The notes under the pieces are model-generated. The model had not been told where the DNA came from, searched no databases, and saw only the letters and a program-made list of their open reading frames with translations. The position numbers and the translations under genes were made by a program. Positions 42,779 through 54,388 of a stretch of 63,769 bases of DNA are shown piece by piece. The stretch covers positions 1 to 63,769 of the forward strand of contig JAFAAW010000141.1 in assembly GCA_023426365.1 (NCBI GenBank), given 5' to 3'. Numbering within the stretch: position 1 is the first letter of the stretch; each line of letters opens with the position of its first letter. Origin of the DNA: Pseudomonadota bacterium. GTDB lineage: Bacteria; Pseudomonadota; Alphaproteobacteria; Rhodospirillales; Magnetospirillaceae.

Positions 42779-44935
42779 ATGATCCCCCGCTTCGCCCCGG
42801 CCGCCGGCCACTTTTCCACCCAAGGCGGCCTGACCGTGGACCGCGCCGTCGATGTCCTGCCCGATGGTCCCGCGGCGATCGCCGAACTGGCCCGGCGCCT
42901 GGACCACGGGCACGGCATGCTGATGGTGTGCGACGTCACCGTCGCCGGGCGCTATCGCCCCCGCGCCGTCGGCTTTGCCGCGCCGCCCGTGATGATGACA
43001 GCGCGCGGCCGCCATACCCGCGTCGAGGCGCTGAACCGGCGCGGCGAGGTGCTGTTGCCGTGGCTGTCCGCCCCCCTGGGTCTTGAGCAGTGTTCCCCCA
43101 CCCTGCTGGCCGGCGACGTCGCCGACAGCGGTGAGCCGGCGGACGAGCAGGGGCGCACCCGCCGCGCCTCGGCATTCAGCGTGGTGCGGGCGTTTCGCGA
43201 CCTGCTGGCCGCCGAGGACGACCACCATCTGGGCCTCTATGGGGTGTTCGGCTACGATCTCGGCCTGCAGATCGACCCCATCCGCCGCCGGCTCGTGCGC
43301 GCCGCCGACCAGCGCGACCTGGTTCTCTATCTGCCCGACCAGATCCTGCTGGCCGATCCCGAGGGCGGGCCGGCCCACGTGATCCGCTACGATTTCAGCC
43401 GCGGCTTCGCCTCGACCGCCGGGCGGCAGCGGCTGGCCCAGCCAGCACCGGTGCGGCGCGGCAACGGCCGTGCCGCCGCCGATTCCCATCCCCCCGGCGC
43501 CTATGCCGACACGGTACGGGTGGCGCTGGACCATTTCCGCCGCGGCGACCTGTTCGAGGCGGTGCCGTCCCAGACCTTCGCCCGCCCCTGCACCCAACCG
43601 GCAAGCCAGGTGTTCGCCCGCCTGCGCCGTGCCAGCCCGTCGCCCTACGGCCTGCTGGCCAATCTGGGCGAGGGCGAGGCGCTGGTGTCCGCCAGCCCCG
43701 AAATGTTCGTGCGCGCCAGCGACGGGCGCATCGAAACCGCGCCCATCTCGGGCACGGCGGCGCGCGGCGGCGATGCGCTGGCCGATGCCGACGCCATCCT
43801 GGCGCTGCTGGGCGATGCCAAGGAAACCGCCGAGTTGACCATGTGCACCGATGTGGACCGCAACGACAAGGCGCGGGTGTGCCGCCCCGGCAGCGTGCGG
43901 GTGATCGGCCGCCGCCAGATCGAGGTTTATTCGCGTCTGATCCACACGGTCGATCATGTGGAGGGGCACCTGCGCCCCGGCATGGACGCGCTGGACGCGT
44001 TCCTGTCCCACGCCTGGGCGGTGACGGTGACCGGCGCGCCGAAAAAGGCCGCCATGCAATTCATCGAGGATCACGAGCACAGCCCGCGCCGGTGGTATGG
44101 CGGCGCCTTCGGGGCGGTGCTGGCCGATGGCGGCCTGGATACCGGGCTGACGCTGCGCACCATCCGCCTGTGTGACGGCATTGCCGAAGTGCGGGTCGGC
44201 GCCACCTTGCTGATCGACAGCGAGCCGACGGCCGAGGACCGCGAATGCGCGCTGAAAGCCTCGGCCCTGCTGGCGGTGCTGGACGACGCGCCACAGGCGG
44301 CGCCCCGCATCACCCCCCTGCCCCATGCCGGGCGCCGCGTTCTGGTGGTCGATCACGAGGACAGCTTCGTCCACACCCTGGCCGATTATTTCCGCCAATG
44401 CGGGGCCGAAACCCAGGTGGTGCGCCAGCCCGCCGCCCGCGCCGCCCTGGCCGGCTTCGCCCCCGATCTGGTGGTGCTGTCGCCCGGCCCCGGGCGGCCC
44501 AAGGATTTCCATTTGGGCGACACCATCGGGGCAGCGCTGGACCACGGCGCGGCGGTGTTCGGGATCTGCCTGGGCTTGCAGGGGATGGTGGAATATTTCG
44601 GCGGCCGGCTGGCGCTGGGCACTCCGGCCCACGGACGGCCCGCCCACATCCGCGTGCTGGGCTGGCGTGTTCTGGCCGGCCTGCCCGAGCGGTTCCGCGC
44701 CGGCCGCTATCACTCGCTGCACGCGGACCGCGCCACCTTGCCCGCCTGCCTGGAGGTCACGGCGGAGCTGGACGACGGCATGGTGATGGCGCTGGAGCAC
44801 CGCACCCTGCCGGTGGCCGGGGTGCAGTTCCACCCGGAATCCCTGCTGACCATGGGCGGCAGCGTGGGGCTGGCGCTGATCGCAAACGTGCTGGAACGGC
44901 TGCGGCGCCAGGGCGGACAGGACGCGGCGGCGTGA
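42779..44935 (+). CDS. trpE(G): Fused anthranilate synthase TrpE(G)
   Basis: 718-residue fusion of both anthranilate synthase components, catalysing chorismate plus glutamine to anthranilate. TrpE part (1-about 510): DLFEAVPSQTF, SASPEMFVR, PISGTAARGGD, DVDRNDKARV and GAPKKAAMQ. The TrpG glutaminase part follows: VLVVDHEDSFVHTLADYFRQ (about 520), nucleophile Cys in GAAVFGICLGLQGMVEYFGG and His-Glu in VAGVQFHPESLLTMGG. An AGGAAGGA ribosome site precedes ATG 42779. It is preceded by a leader peptide and attenuator. The fused form is known from rhizobia and Azospirillum. Confidence 0.95.
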   Translation: MIPRFAPAAGHFSTQGGLTVDRAVDVLPDGPAAIAELARRLDHGHGMLMVCDVTVAGRYRPRAVGFAAPPVMMTARGRHTRVEALNRRGEVLLPWLSAPLGLEQCSPTLLAGDVADSGEPADEQGRTRRASAFSVVRAFRDLLAAEDDHHLGLYGVFGYDLGLQIDPIRRRLVRAADQRDLVLYLPDQILLADPEGGPAHVIRYDFSRGFASTAGRQRLAQPAPVRRGNGRAAADSHPPGAYADTVRVALDHFRRGDLFEAVPSQTFARPCTQPASQVFARLRRASPSPYGLLANLGEGEALVSASPEMFVRASDGRIETAPISGTAARGGDALADADAILALLGDAKETAELTMCTDVDRNDKARVCRPGSVRVIGRRQIEVYSRLIHTVDHVEGHLRPGMDALDAFLSHAWAVTVTGAPKKAAMQFIEDHEHSPRRWYGGAFGAVLADGGLDTGLTLRTIRLCDGIAEVRVGATLLIDSEPTAEDRECALKASALLAVLDDAPQAAPRITPLPHAGRRVLVVDHEDSFVHTLADYFRQCGAETQVVRQPAARAALAGFAPDLVVLSPGPGRPKDFHLGDTIGAALDHGAAVFGICLGLQGMVEYFGGRLALGTPAHGRPAHIRVLGWRVLAGLPERFRAGRYHSLHADRATLPACLEVTAELDDGMVMALEHRTLPVAGVQFHPESLLTMGGSVGLALIANVLERLRRQGGQDAAA

Positions 44936-44962
44936 ACGCCCCGCCCGTGGGGATGGCGGCGG

Positions 44963-46108
44963 TTACCCCGCCGCCTTCATGGCCTGCCACACCCTGACCG
45001 CCTGCACCGTCTCGGGCACATCGTGGGCGCGGATGATCTGCACGCCGGCATCCAGCCCGGCCAGATGGGCGGCCAGCGTGCCGGGAAGCCGCTCGGCCGG
45101 TCCCTCGCCACGGCTCAGCGCGGCGACGAAGCGTTTGCGGCTGGCCCCCAGCAGGATGGGACAGCCCAGGCCGTGGTACAGCGCCAGCGTCGCCAGCACC
45201 TGGGCATTGTGCGTGGGCGTCTTGCCGAACCCGATGCCGGGGTCGGTGGCGATGCGGGCGGCATCGATGCCCGCCGCCGCGCAGGCGGCAATGCGCGCGG
45301 CCAGATAGTCGTAGATGTCCAGCGGCGCGCAGGCGTAGCTGGGATCGTCCTGCATGGTCTGCGGCTCGCCCTGCATGTGCATCAGGCAAAGCGCGGCGCC
45401 GCTGCGGGCCGCCACCGCCAGGGCACCCTCGCCCTCGAGCGCGCTGATATCGTTGATGATGCGGGCGCCCGCCTGCACCGCCGCTTCCATCACCGGCGCA
45501 TGGCGGGTGTCGATGGACACCACCACGCCCCGTTCCGCCAGGCCGCGCACCACCGGCAGCACGCGGGCCAGCTCCTGCTCGCGCGTGACCGGCGCCGAGC
45601 CGGGCCGGGTGGATTCGCCGCCCACATCCACGATATCGGCCCCGGCCTCGACCATGGCCAGGCCGGCGGCGATGGCGATGTCGGCCGCCAGATGCTTGCC
45701 GCCGTCGGAAAAGCTGTCCGGCGTGGCATTCACGATGCCCATGACCAGCGGGCGCGTCGCCTCCAGCCCCGCCCACGGCGCGCGCCGCGCGCCGATGCGC
45801 CGCACCAGCCGGCCGATGTGGCGCGCCACCGCCTCGCCCTCGCCCTCCGACCATTCCACCAGTTCGGCATAGGGCGCGGTGGCCGCCCAGGCGGTGGCGC
45901 CGTCGCGCAGGATCACCGTGCCCAGGGTGAAGGCCAGCCCGCCTTCGGCGATGGGCCAGCCGTTGCCCGAGACGATGGCCGCCGCCGCCTGCTCGCCCGC
46001 CACCACGCCGGCCGGCAACAGATAGAGGCGCCCGTCCAGCGGGGCGGCGTCCCAGTCGAAACCGCGCGGCAGCCCGGCGGCGCGGCGAAAGGCGGAGGTG
46101 ATGGTCAT
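44963..46108 (-). CDS. folP: Dihydropteroate synthase
   Basis: 381-residue folate enzyme joining hydroxymethyl-dihydropterin pyrophosphate with p-aminobenzoate. The catalytic TIM barrel occupies about residues 115-381: PLVMGIVNATPDSFSDGGKH, DVGGESTRPGSAPV, INDISAL, DPGIGFGKTPTHN and LLGASRKRFV. About 110 extra N-terminal residues (FDWDAAPLDGRLYLLPAG...) are not part of the catalytic barrel. Only ATG 46108 fits; the frame upstream enters repeat DNA. It lies downstream of ftsH on the same strand. Confidence 0.94.
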   Translation of the reverse strand: MTITSAFRRAAGLPRGFDWDAAPLDGRLYLLPAGVVAGEQAAAAIVSGNGWPIAEGGLAFTLGTVILRDGATAWAATAPYAELVEWSEGEGEAVARHIGRLVRRIGARRAPWAGLEATRPLVMGIVNATPDSFSDGGKHLAADIAIAAGLAMVEAGADIVDVGGESTRPGSAPVTREQELARVLPVVRGLAERGVVVSIDTRHAPVMEAAVQAGARIINDISALEGEGALAVAARSGAALCLMHMQGEPQTMQDDPSYACAPLDIYDYLAARIAACAAAGIDAARIATDPGIGFGKTPTHNAQVLATLALYHGLGCPILLGASRKRFVAALSRGEGPAERLPGTLAAHLAGLDAGVQIIRAHDVPETVQAVRVWQAMKAAG

Positions 46109-46127
46109 TGTCGTCCTCGAAGTCTGG

Positions 46128-46253
46128 AGCGTGATGCAGAAAATCTGCTGCACGTATTCGCCCTCGGCGGGCGCGGCCTCCGGCCGCTTGGCCGCTCGCT
46201 CAATGCTCGCAGCAGCGGCACGCCTGGTATTTAAGGCGCACCGCCTTAAAAGC
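46128..46253. repeat. Dispersed modular palindromic repeat, copy C
   Basis: It has the same three modules as copy B: GCGTGATGCAGAAAATCTGCTGCAC stem-like start, GC-rich GCCCTCGGCGGGCG...CTCCGGCCGCTTGGC core (46160-46205), and an end hairpin TTTAAGGCG/CGCCTTAAA (about 46231-46252). It lies between ftsH and folP. Confidence 0.65.
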
Positions 46254-46318
46254 ATATGGCCGGGACTTGCCCGGCCATACGTCAGAAAGGTCCCTGTACG
46301 CCAGAAAGGTCCCTGTGG

Positions 46319-48238
<1,920 letters not shown>

Positions 48239-48333
48239 GGTCAGGCCCTTCCTCGTTTGGCCCGGCGGCAACCCCGGCCGGGGCAACTCACCGCGCCGAA
48301 ATGCGGTTCCCTAGAGATAATGACGCCCCCGCC

Positions 48334-49653
48334 CTAGACAAGGCAGCGCCCGGACGCCGTCACGGGGACGGACGGCGCGGCAACGATCCAATGCAGCGCC
48401 GATCCCGAGACCGCTTCTCGGTTATAGCCGAGGTGGGGGACCTCGCAAAGACCCTGCTGGTCGTATACCGCAGGCAATGTCGAGCGGGCGGCGGCCGGCA
48501 TGTCGGGCAGGCGCCATCCGGACGGCCGCGCGGCGGCCAACCGGTTCCACCCTTGCACCCCCAGCGCGCCAAGCCGCAGGCCGGGCGGCGTGCCCGGGCG
48601 AACGCACAGCCGGAAGCGCCCGTCCCACACGGCCTCCCGCCCCGGCGACAGCGCCACGGCCGGCGCCATGCGCGCCACCTCGCGGGTGACCAGCAGCCGC
48701 CCCCGCCACGGCGCCAGACGGCAGCCGCCCAAGGTGGCGGCGGCGTCCAGGCCCCCGCGCAGTCGATCGTACATGGCCTCCAGCCGTTCGGTGCGGGGGG
48801 AATACCCGCCGCCCGCCACCGCCTGGACCAACCGGGCCAGCAGGCGCAGACCGATTTCCTCGGGCACCTGGCGGAAGACAGCGGGGTCGGCCATCACGTA
48901 GCCGGCCGCATGGGGCACCATCCAGCGGGCGGCGGCCGCCGCCGCCGCCTGTTCCAGGGCGGCGCGGGCACGGCCCAGCCGCCGCACCGTCTGCGCCAGG
49001 CGGGGGGCGGACATGCCCTCCTCGGCCAGGGCCGGCAGCATCCGCCGCAGGCGCACCCGGGCAAAGGCCGGATTGCCGTTGGACGGGTCCTCGACCCATT
49101 CCTGCCCCAGCGCCGTCAGCGTCGCCACCAGCCGGGCGTGCGACACCCCGAGAAACGGCCGCAACAGGCGCAGGGAAAAGGTTTCGACCACCGGCGCCAT
49201 GGCCGACAGGCCGTCCACGCCCGACCCGCGCCCCAGGCGCAGCAACAGGGTTTCCGCCTGGTCGTCCTGATGATGGGCCAAAAGCAGGTGTAGGACGCCA
49301 TGGTGCGCGCACCATTCCTCCAGCAGCCCATAGCGCGCGTCGCGCGCCTGGGCCTGGATCCCGGTGGCGGGCTTGGCCCCTTCCCAGCACAGGGTATGGT
49401 GTTCCATGCCGTGCGACCGCAGCCAGTCGCCGACTCGGACCGCCTCGGCCGCGGAATGGGGGCGCAGGGCATGATCCACCGTCAGCGCCACCGCCCGGCC
49501 GCCCAATTCGCGCGCCCAACCATGGGTGAGCAATGCCAGACACAGGCTGTCGGCGCCGCCCGACACCGCCACCGCCACCTGGGGGCGCGCTTCGAATGGC
49601 CCCAGGGGGGCCATCAGGGCGGAGAAGTCGGAAGGGGTGAGAAGGCCGGGCAT
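48334..49653 (-). CDS. tilS: tRNA(Ile)-lysidine synthase
   Basis: 439-residue PP-loop ATPase that converts C34 of tRNA-Ile(CAU) to lysidine. The P-loop motif AVAVSGGADSLCLALL lies at about residue 27, LTVDHALRPHSAAEA at about 57, LLAHHQDDQAETLLLRLGRGSG at about 122, and DPSNGNPAFARVRLRRMLP at about 190. The C-terminal domain is Ala/Gly-rich. It is about 95 bases upstream of ftsH on the same strand, a conserved pairing. Confidence 0.94.
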   Translation of the reverse strand: MPGLLTPSDFSALMAPLGPFEARPQVAVAVSGGADSLCLALLTHGWARELGGRAVALTVDHALRPHSAAEAVRVGDWLRSHGMEHHTLCWEGAKPATGIQAQARDARYGLLEEWCAHHGVLHLLLAHHQDDQAETLLLRLGRGSGVDGLSAMAPVVETFSLRLLRPFLGVSHARLVATLTALGQEWVEDPSNGNPAFARVRLRRMLPALAEEGMSAPRLAQTVRRLGRARAALEQAAAAAAARWMVPHAAGYVMADPAVFRQVPEEIGLRLLARLVQAVAGGGYSPRTERLEAMYDRLRGGLDAAATLGGCRLAPWRGRLLVTREVARMAPAVALSPGREAVWDGRFRLCVRPGTPPGLRLGALGVQGWNRLAAARPSGWRLPDMPAAARSTLPAVYDQQGLCEVPHLGYNREAVSGSALHWIVAAPSVPVTASGRCLV

Positions 49654-49738
49654 GGGGGCAATTCAGCATAAAGGCCGGGCAAGGGACACCGTCATGCGGG
49701 CATCACCGCCCTTTCGCGCCCTTCATACCCAAAGGAAA

Positions 49739-49763
49739 AAGGCCCCTTCCGGGAAGGGGCCTT
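49739..49763 (-). terminator. Terminator of the tol-pal-cpoB operon
   Basis: AAGGCCCCTTCC (49739-49750) and GGAAGGGGCCTT (49752-49763) form a 12-bp stem. On the minus strand it is followed by TTTTCCTTT. It is 9 bases after the cpoB stop. Confidence 0.85.
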
Positions 49764-49771
49764 CGACACCG

Positions 49772-50746
49772 TCACTTGCAGTCGTATTTCTGCCTTTCCG
49801 CCGTGGCAGCCCGCTTGACCCGGTCGGGCATCTGCGGATGGTCGGCGAACAGGATGGCGAAGGCGGTGCAGGCTTCCTTCTTCTTGCCCAACTGGCCGAA
49901 GGAGGATCCGGCCTTGTAGATCATGTCCGGCGCCTTGGTGTGCTTGGGAAACTTCTTGTAGCCTTCCAGGAAGGTGGCGGCGGCGGACCCGAAATCCTTC
50001 TTGCTGTAGGCGATGTCGCCCAGCCAGTACTGGGCGTTGCCCGCCAGCGGATGGCTGGGGTTCTTGCCCAGGAAGTCCTGGAAGCTGGCCTCGGCCGTGG
50101 CGTAGTCGCCGGCCTGGGCGGCCGCATAAGCGGCGTCGTAAAGCGATTGCGGGTCGGTCGGCTTGGGCGCGCCCAGCGCCTTCTTCATGTCCTTTTCCGA
50201 CATGGTGCCCAGCACCTGCGGACCCGAGGCCGGGCCGGGGGCGTCGGCGCCCTTCGGCGGCGTCAGGGTGACGCGGTCGCCCGAACCGGACGACGCCCCG
50301 GGCATGGACACCTGCCCCTGCTGGCCCGCCGCGGCGCCGGCGCCGGCGGCCTGGAGATCCTTGAAGCGCAGGTCGATATCGGCCTGCAGCCGCTCGATCT
50401 GCTTGGTCAACTGATTGTTCTTGAACTGGGTTTCCTCGATGCGGCCGGTCAACTGGCGCACCATTTCCTCAAGCTGGTCCACGCGCTCGTCCAGGCGGGT
50501 GGCGAGGCCGGGCGAGATGGCTTCGCCGCCCGAGGGACGCACGGTGCTGCCGCCGCCAAGCGCGGGCGAGGTGATGACCGTCGAGCCGCCGGCACCGCGC
50601 GATACCTGCGACTGCATGATCTGCAGATCGCGTTCCAGGCGATCGATGCGATCATAAACAGCGCGGTTGTCGTACTGGGCGTGCGCGACGCCGGCACCAA
50701 GCGACAGCAACAGGCTAAGCGCGGGAATGAGGACGATGCGGCGCAC
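49772..50746 (-). CDS. cpoB: Cell division coordinator CpoB / YbgF
   Basis: 324-residue periplasmic protein of the Tol-Pal system that couples peptidoglycan synthesis and outer-membrane constriction. The signal peptide is VRRIVLIPALSLLLSLGAGVAHA (1-23). An N-terminal coiled coil for trimerisation (about 30-115, with RLDERVDQLEEMVRQLTGRIEE) is followed by a low-complexity linker. The C-terminal TPR repeats (about 205-320) include YDAAYAAAQAGDYATAEASF and NAQYWLGDIAYSKKDFGSAAATFLEGY. GTG 50746 with GAGG five bases upstream is chosen; the frame is open further upstream. Confidence 0.92.
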   Translation of the reverse strand: MRRIVLIPALSLLLSLGAGVAHAQYDNRAVYDRIDRLERDLQIMQSQVSRGAGGSTVITSPALGGGSTVRPSGGEAISPGLATRLDERVDQLEEMVRQLTGRIEETQFKNNQLTKQIERLQADIDLRFKDLQAAGAGAAAGQQGQVSMPGASSGSGDRVTLTPPKGADAPGPASGPQVLGTMSEKDMKKALGAPKPTDPQSLYDAAYAAAQAGDYATAEASFQDFLGKNPSHPLAGNAQYWLGDIAYSKKDFGSAAATFLEGYKKFPKHTKAPDMIYKAGSSFGQLGKKKEACTAFAILFADHPQMPDRVKRAATAERQKYDCK

Positions 50747-50886
50747 GGGAACCTCGTTCGGTGGAGCGGCGAAAAGCAAGGGCATAACGCAGGCTTGCGG
50801 CAAAAATAAGACGCCCGCCCGTTCCGACAGCCTTAGGACCATCGGAAGGGCGGGCGCCCTATCACGTTCGTGAACGCTCTAGCAGC

Positions 50887-51378
50887 TTACTTGCTGAGAA
50901 CGGTCACGCCACGGCGGTTCTGCGACCAGGCGGCCTCGTTCGAGCCGAGGGCGACCGGACGCTCCTTGCCGTAGGAGATGGTCTTGACGCGGGTGGCCGG
51001 CAGGCCACCAGCGACCAGGTATTCCTTGACCGAGTTGGCACGACGCTCGCCCAGGGCGAGGTTGTACTCGCGGGTGCCGCGCTCGTCAGCATGACCTTCG
51101 ACGGTCACGTTGTAGTTCGGGTACTTCTTCAGCCAGGCGATCTGCTTGTCCAGAGTGGCCTTGGCGTCAGCACGCAGGCTGTACTTGTCGAAGTCGTAGA
51201 ACACCCGATCGCCAACGTTGGCGATGAAGTCCTGCTCGGAACCCGGGACGATGCCAGCGGGCTTGGCCGCGGCCGGCGGGGTCGCGGTGGAGGAAGTGGC
51301 AGCCTTCTCCTCGGGGGCCGACTCACAGGCGGCCAGCAGGGCGGCGGCAGCGAAAATGCTCAGGAAACGCAGCTTCAT
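50887..51378 (-). CDS. pal: Peptidoglycan-associated lipoprotein Pal
   Basis: 163-residue outer-membrane lipoprotein. The lipoprotein signal ends LLAAC (Cys18 lipidated). An Ala/Pro linker (25-48) is followed by an OmpA-like peptidoglycan-binding domain (about 55-160) with VEGHADERGTREYNLALGERRANSVKEYL. Pal links the outer membrane to the cell wall and to TolB. ATG 51378 is preceded by GGGGGAGTCCTC. It has its own promoter overlapping the end of tolB. Confidence 0.97.
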   Translation of the reverse strand: MKLRFLSIFAAAALLAACESAPEEKAATSSTATPPAAAKPAGIVPGSEQDFIANVGDRVFYDFDKYSLRADAKATLDKQIAWLKKYPNYNVTVEGHADERGTREYNLALGERRANSVKEYLVAGGLPATRVKTISYGKERPVALGSNEAAWSQNRRGVTVLSK

Positions 51379-51531
51379 ATTTGAGGACTCCCCCTCAATG
51401 GAACGCCGTAGGGAATGCAGATTGGACCTTTGGAGACGCCGCGCCGCCCCACTAGGAGGCGGCACGCCCTTCCTCGGACGACGACACTTTTAAAAATCCG
51501 TCGTCTTCGGAAAAAATCTCAATCGGCGCGG

Positions 51532-51560
51532 ACTATACTAACATAGTTTTAGGGAATCAA
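51532..51560 (-). promoter_or_regulatory. Promoter of pal inside the tolB 3' end
   Basis: On the minus strand, TTGATT (51560-51555) and TATAGT (51537-51532) are exactly 17 bases apart. The -35 overlaps the last tolB codons. A 154-base leader to pal follows. Independent transcription would allow the abundant lipoprotein Pal to exceed the Tol proteins. Confidence 0.65.
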
Positions 51561-52895
51561 GGGGGACCACGCAGGATCCGAGCCGTCCAAAGGTGTGAGG
51601 ACCTGTCGTTCATTGAAGCCCGTCAGATCGATCGTATAGAGCTTGGCGGTACCGCCGCGTCCGCGTTCGTCGGACGGCGTCTCCTTCCAGAAGGACAGAA
51701 CACGGCCGTTGGGCGCCCAGGTCGGGCCTTCCACCAAATAACCCTGCGCCAACAGACGCTCGTCCGAGCCGTCGGGACGCATGACGCCGATGAAGAACTC
51801 GCCGCCCTTCATCTTGGTGAAGGCGATCAGGTCGCCGCGCGGCGCCCACACCGGGGTGGCGTAACGGCCGTCGCCGAAGCTGATGCGGCTGACGTTGCCG
51901 CCGTTGGCATCCATCGTGTAGAGCTGCTGGGCGCCGCCACGGTCCGAATTGAACACCACCTTGGTGCCGTCGGGCGAGAAGCTGGGCGAGGTGTCGATGG
52001 CCGGATGATTTGTCAGCCGCCGCTTCTGGCGGGTCATCAGGTTCATCTCGTAGATTTCGGTGTTGCCGTCCTGGGCAAGGCTCATGATCACCTTGTTGCC
52101 GTCGGGCGAGAAGCGGGGCGCGAAGGTCATGCCCGGGAAATCGCCCAGCAGCTCGCGGCGCGCGGTGTCGATCTGCAGGATGTAGACGCGCGGCGTGCCC
52201 CGGAAATAGGACATGTAGGTGATCTCGCGCGCGGTCGGCGAGAAGCGCGGGGTCAGCACCAGCTCGTCACCCGAGGTGAGGAAGCGGTGGTTCTCGCCGT
52301 CCTGGTCCATGATGGCCAGGCGCTTCTTGCGGTCGTTCTTCGGCCCCGTTTCCGAGATGTAGACGATCTGGGTGTCGAAATAGCCATCCTCGCCGGTGAC
52401 GCGCTTGTAGATGGCGTCCGCGATCAGATGGGCCACCCGGCGCCACCCCGCCGGAGTGGCGGTATAGGCCTGGCCGGTCATCTGCTGTTCGTTGAACACG
52501 TCCCACAGCCGGAACTCGACGCGCATGCGGCCGTCGGCGCCGATCTCCGCCTTACCGCTGACCAGCGCTTCGGCGTTGATCTGCTTCCAGTCGGGGAAGC
52601 GCGGACCGGTCTGCAGCGCCGCCGAGGTCTGGATGAAGGCGCGCTGGTCGATGGGCTTGAACAGACCCGAACGCTCCAGGTCGGCGGCCACCACCTTGGC
52701 GATGTCCTTGCCCACCTGGGTTTCCTGCGGCGTATTGCCGAAGAGATCGGGAATGGCGATGGGCAGCGGCTTCATATAGCCCTTGGTGATGTCGATGCGG
52801 ACACCCTGGGCGGAGGCCGGCGCAACGGCCAGCAATCCGGCGAAGGCAACGGCCAGGGCTGCGGCCGCAAGGCGAAGGCGCGTGAGCATGGTCAT
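51549..52895 (-). CDS. tolB: Tol-Pal system protein TolB
   Basis: 448-residue periplasmic protein. It has a signal peptide (1-29, ending ASA). The N-terminal domain (about 30-165) starts VRIDITKGYMKPLPIAIPDLF. A six-bladed beta-propeller has repeated SPDG units (FSPDGNKVIMSLAQDG, FSPDGTKVVFNSDRGG). It binds Pal and TolA. It is preceded by tolA and followed by pal in the conserved operon order. Confidence 0.97.
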   Translation of the reverse strand: MTMLTRLRLAAAALAVAFAGLLAVAPASAQGVRIDITKGYMKPLPIAIPDLFGNTPQETQVGKDIAKVVAADLERSGLFKPIDQRAFIQTSAALQTGPRFPDWKQINAEALVSGKAEIGADGRMRVEFRLWDVFNEQQMTGQAYTATPAGWRRVAHLIADAIYKRVTGEDGYFDTQIVYISETGPKNDRKKRLAIMDQDGENHRFLTSGDELVLTPRFSPTAREITYMSYFRGTPRVYILQIDTARRELLGDFPGMTFAPRFSPDGNKVIMSLAQDGNTEIYEMNLMTRQKRRLTNHPAIDTSPSFSPDGTKVVFNSDRGGAQQLYTMDANGGNVSRISFGDGRYATPVWAPRGDLIAFTKMKGGEFFIGVMRPDGSDERLLAQGYLVEGPTWAPNGRVLSFWKETPSDERGRGGTAKLYTIDLTGFNERQVLTPLDGSDPAWSPLIP

Positions 52896-52959
52896 CGTCC
52901 TAGGTCTTGGGTGGGTCGAGGAGCGTTGTTGAACGCTAGCGCAAAGTCACGGCGGGCCA

Positions 52960-53910
52960 TCAGCGCCCCCCGATCATCTGCTTGGGATTGAACACCAGCA
53001 CGAAATCCTTGAACTGTTCGTACTTGTTGCGCGGGATCGGCAGCGGGCTGGCCAGACGCACGGCACGGCGCCCCGAATCGGCGGCCGCCTGCCAGAACGA
53101 GTCCGCCATCAGCGGCCGGTTCACCACCTGGGCGTCGGTCACGGTGCCGTCGGGCATGACGGTCACGCGGATTTCCACCACCAGATTGGCCGCGTCCTTG
53201 GCGCCCGCCGGGATGTTCCAGAACTTGGACACGTGCGCCCGGATGGCGTCCATCTCGGTCATCGAGATGGGTTCATGCGGGTTGTGCATGTCCGAGCCCT
53301 TGACGCTTTGCGGCGTGGACTTGGTGCCCTGCTGGGCCGACGGCGTGTTGGGCTTGGCCTTGTCGGCCGCCTTCATCAGGTCGTCCAGCGGATTGCTCGG
53401 GGTCGGCTTCTTCTTGTCGATGGACTTGAGAAGCGAATCCAGGTCGTTCTGAGGCTGCGGCGGCTTGGGCGGCGGCTTCAGGTCGTTGAGCATCTTCTGG
53501 GTGTCCGGCTTCGGCTCGGGCTTGGGTTCCGGCTTGGGTTCCGGCTTCGGCTCGGGCTTCGGCTCGGGCTTGGGCACCGGCGGCGCGGGCGCAGGCTCCG
53601 GCGGCTTCGGCGGCGGCGGCGGTGGCGGCGGGGCCGGCTTGGGTTCCGGCTTCGGCGGCTCAGGCTTGGGCGGTTCCGGCTTCGGCTCGGGCGCCTTGGG
53701 CGGTTCGGGCTTGGCCGGCTCGGGTTGCGGCGCCTCCGCCTGCTTGGGCGGCGGATTGGTCTTGGCGCCGATGGGCACCAGATCAACGACGAAAGGCGCT
53801 TCCACCTCCGGAGGCTTGTCCCAAAAGGCGGGCAGCCCGAAGACCGCGACCAACGCGATCACCAGGTGCAGCACGCCCGAAAAGATAAAGCTTTGGCGCC
53901 TCATTTCCAT
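52960..53910 (-). CDS. tolA: Tol-Pal system protein TolA
   Basis: 316-residue inner-membrane protein that spans the periplasm. It has one N-terminal membrane helix (about 8-28, SFIFSGVLHLVIALVAVFGL). A long Pro/Lys/Glu-rich domain follows (about 47-160) with repeated PEPKPEP units in place of the Ala/Lys helix of enteric TolA. The C-terminal domain III (about 215-316) has HVSKFWNIPAGAKDAANLVVEIRVTVMPDG. It links TolQR energy to TolB-Pal. Confidence 0.92.
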   Translation of the reverse strand: MEMRRQSFIFSGVLHLVIALVAVFGLPAFWDKPPEVEAPFVVDLVPIGAKTNPPPKQAEAPQPEPAKPEPPKAPEPKPEPPKPEPPKPEPKPAPPPPPPPPKPPEPAPAPPVPKPEPKPEPKPEPKPEPKPEPKPDTQKMLNDLKPPPKPPQPQNDLDSLLKSIDKKKPTPSNPLDDLMKAADKAKPNTPSAQQGTKSTPQSVKGSDMHNPHEPISMTEMDAIRAHVSKFWNIPAGAKDAANLVVEIRVTVMPDGTVTDAQVVNRPLMADSFWQAAADSGRRAVRLASPLPIPRNKYEQFKDFVLVFNPKQMIGGR

Positions 53911-53920
53911 GGGAACGGCC

Positions 53921-54387
<467 letters not shown>

Positions 54388-54388
<1 letters not shown>

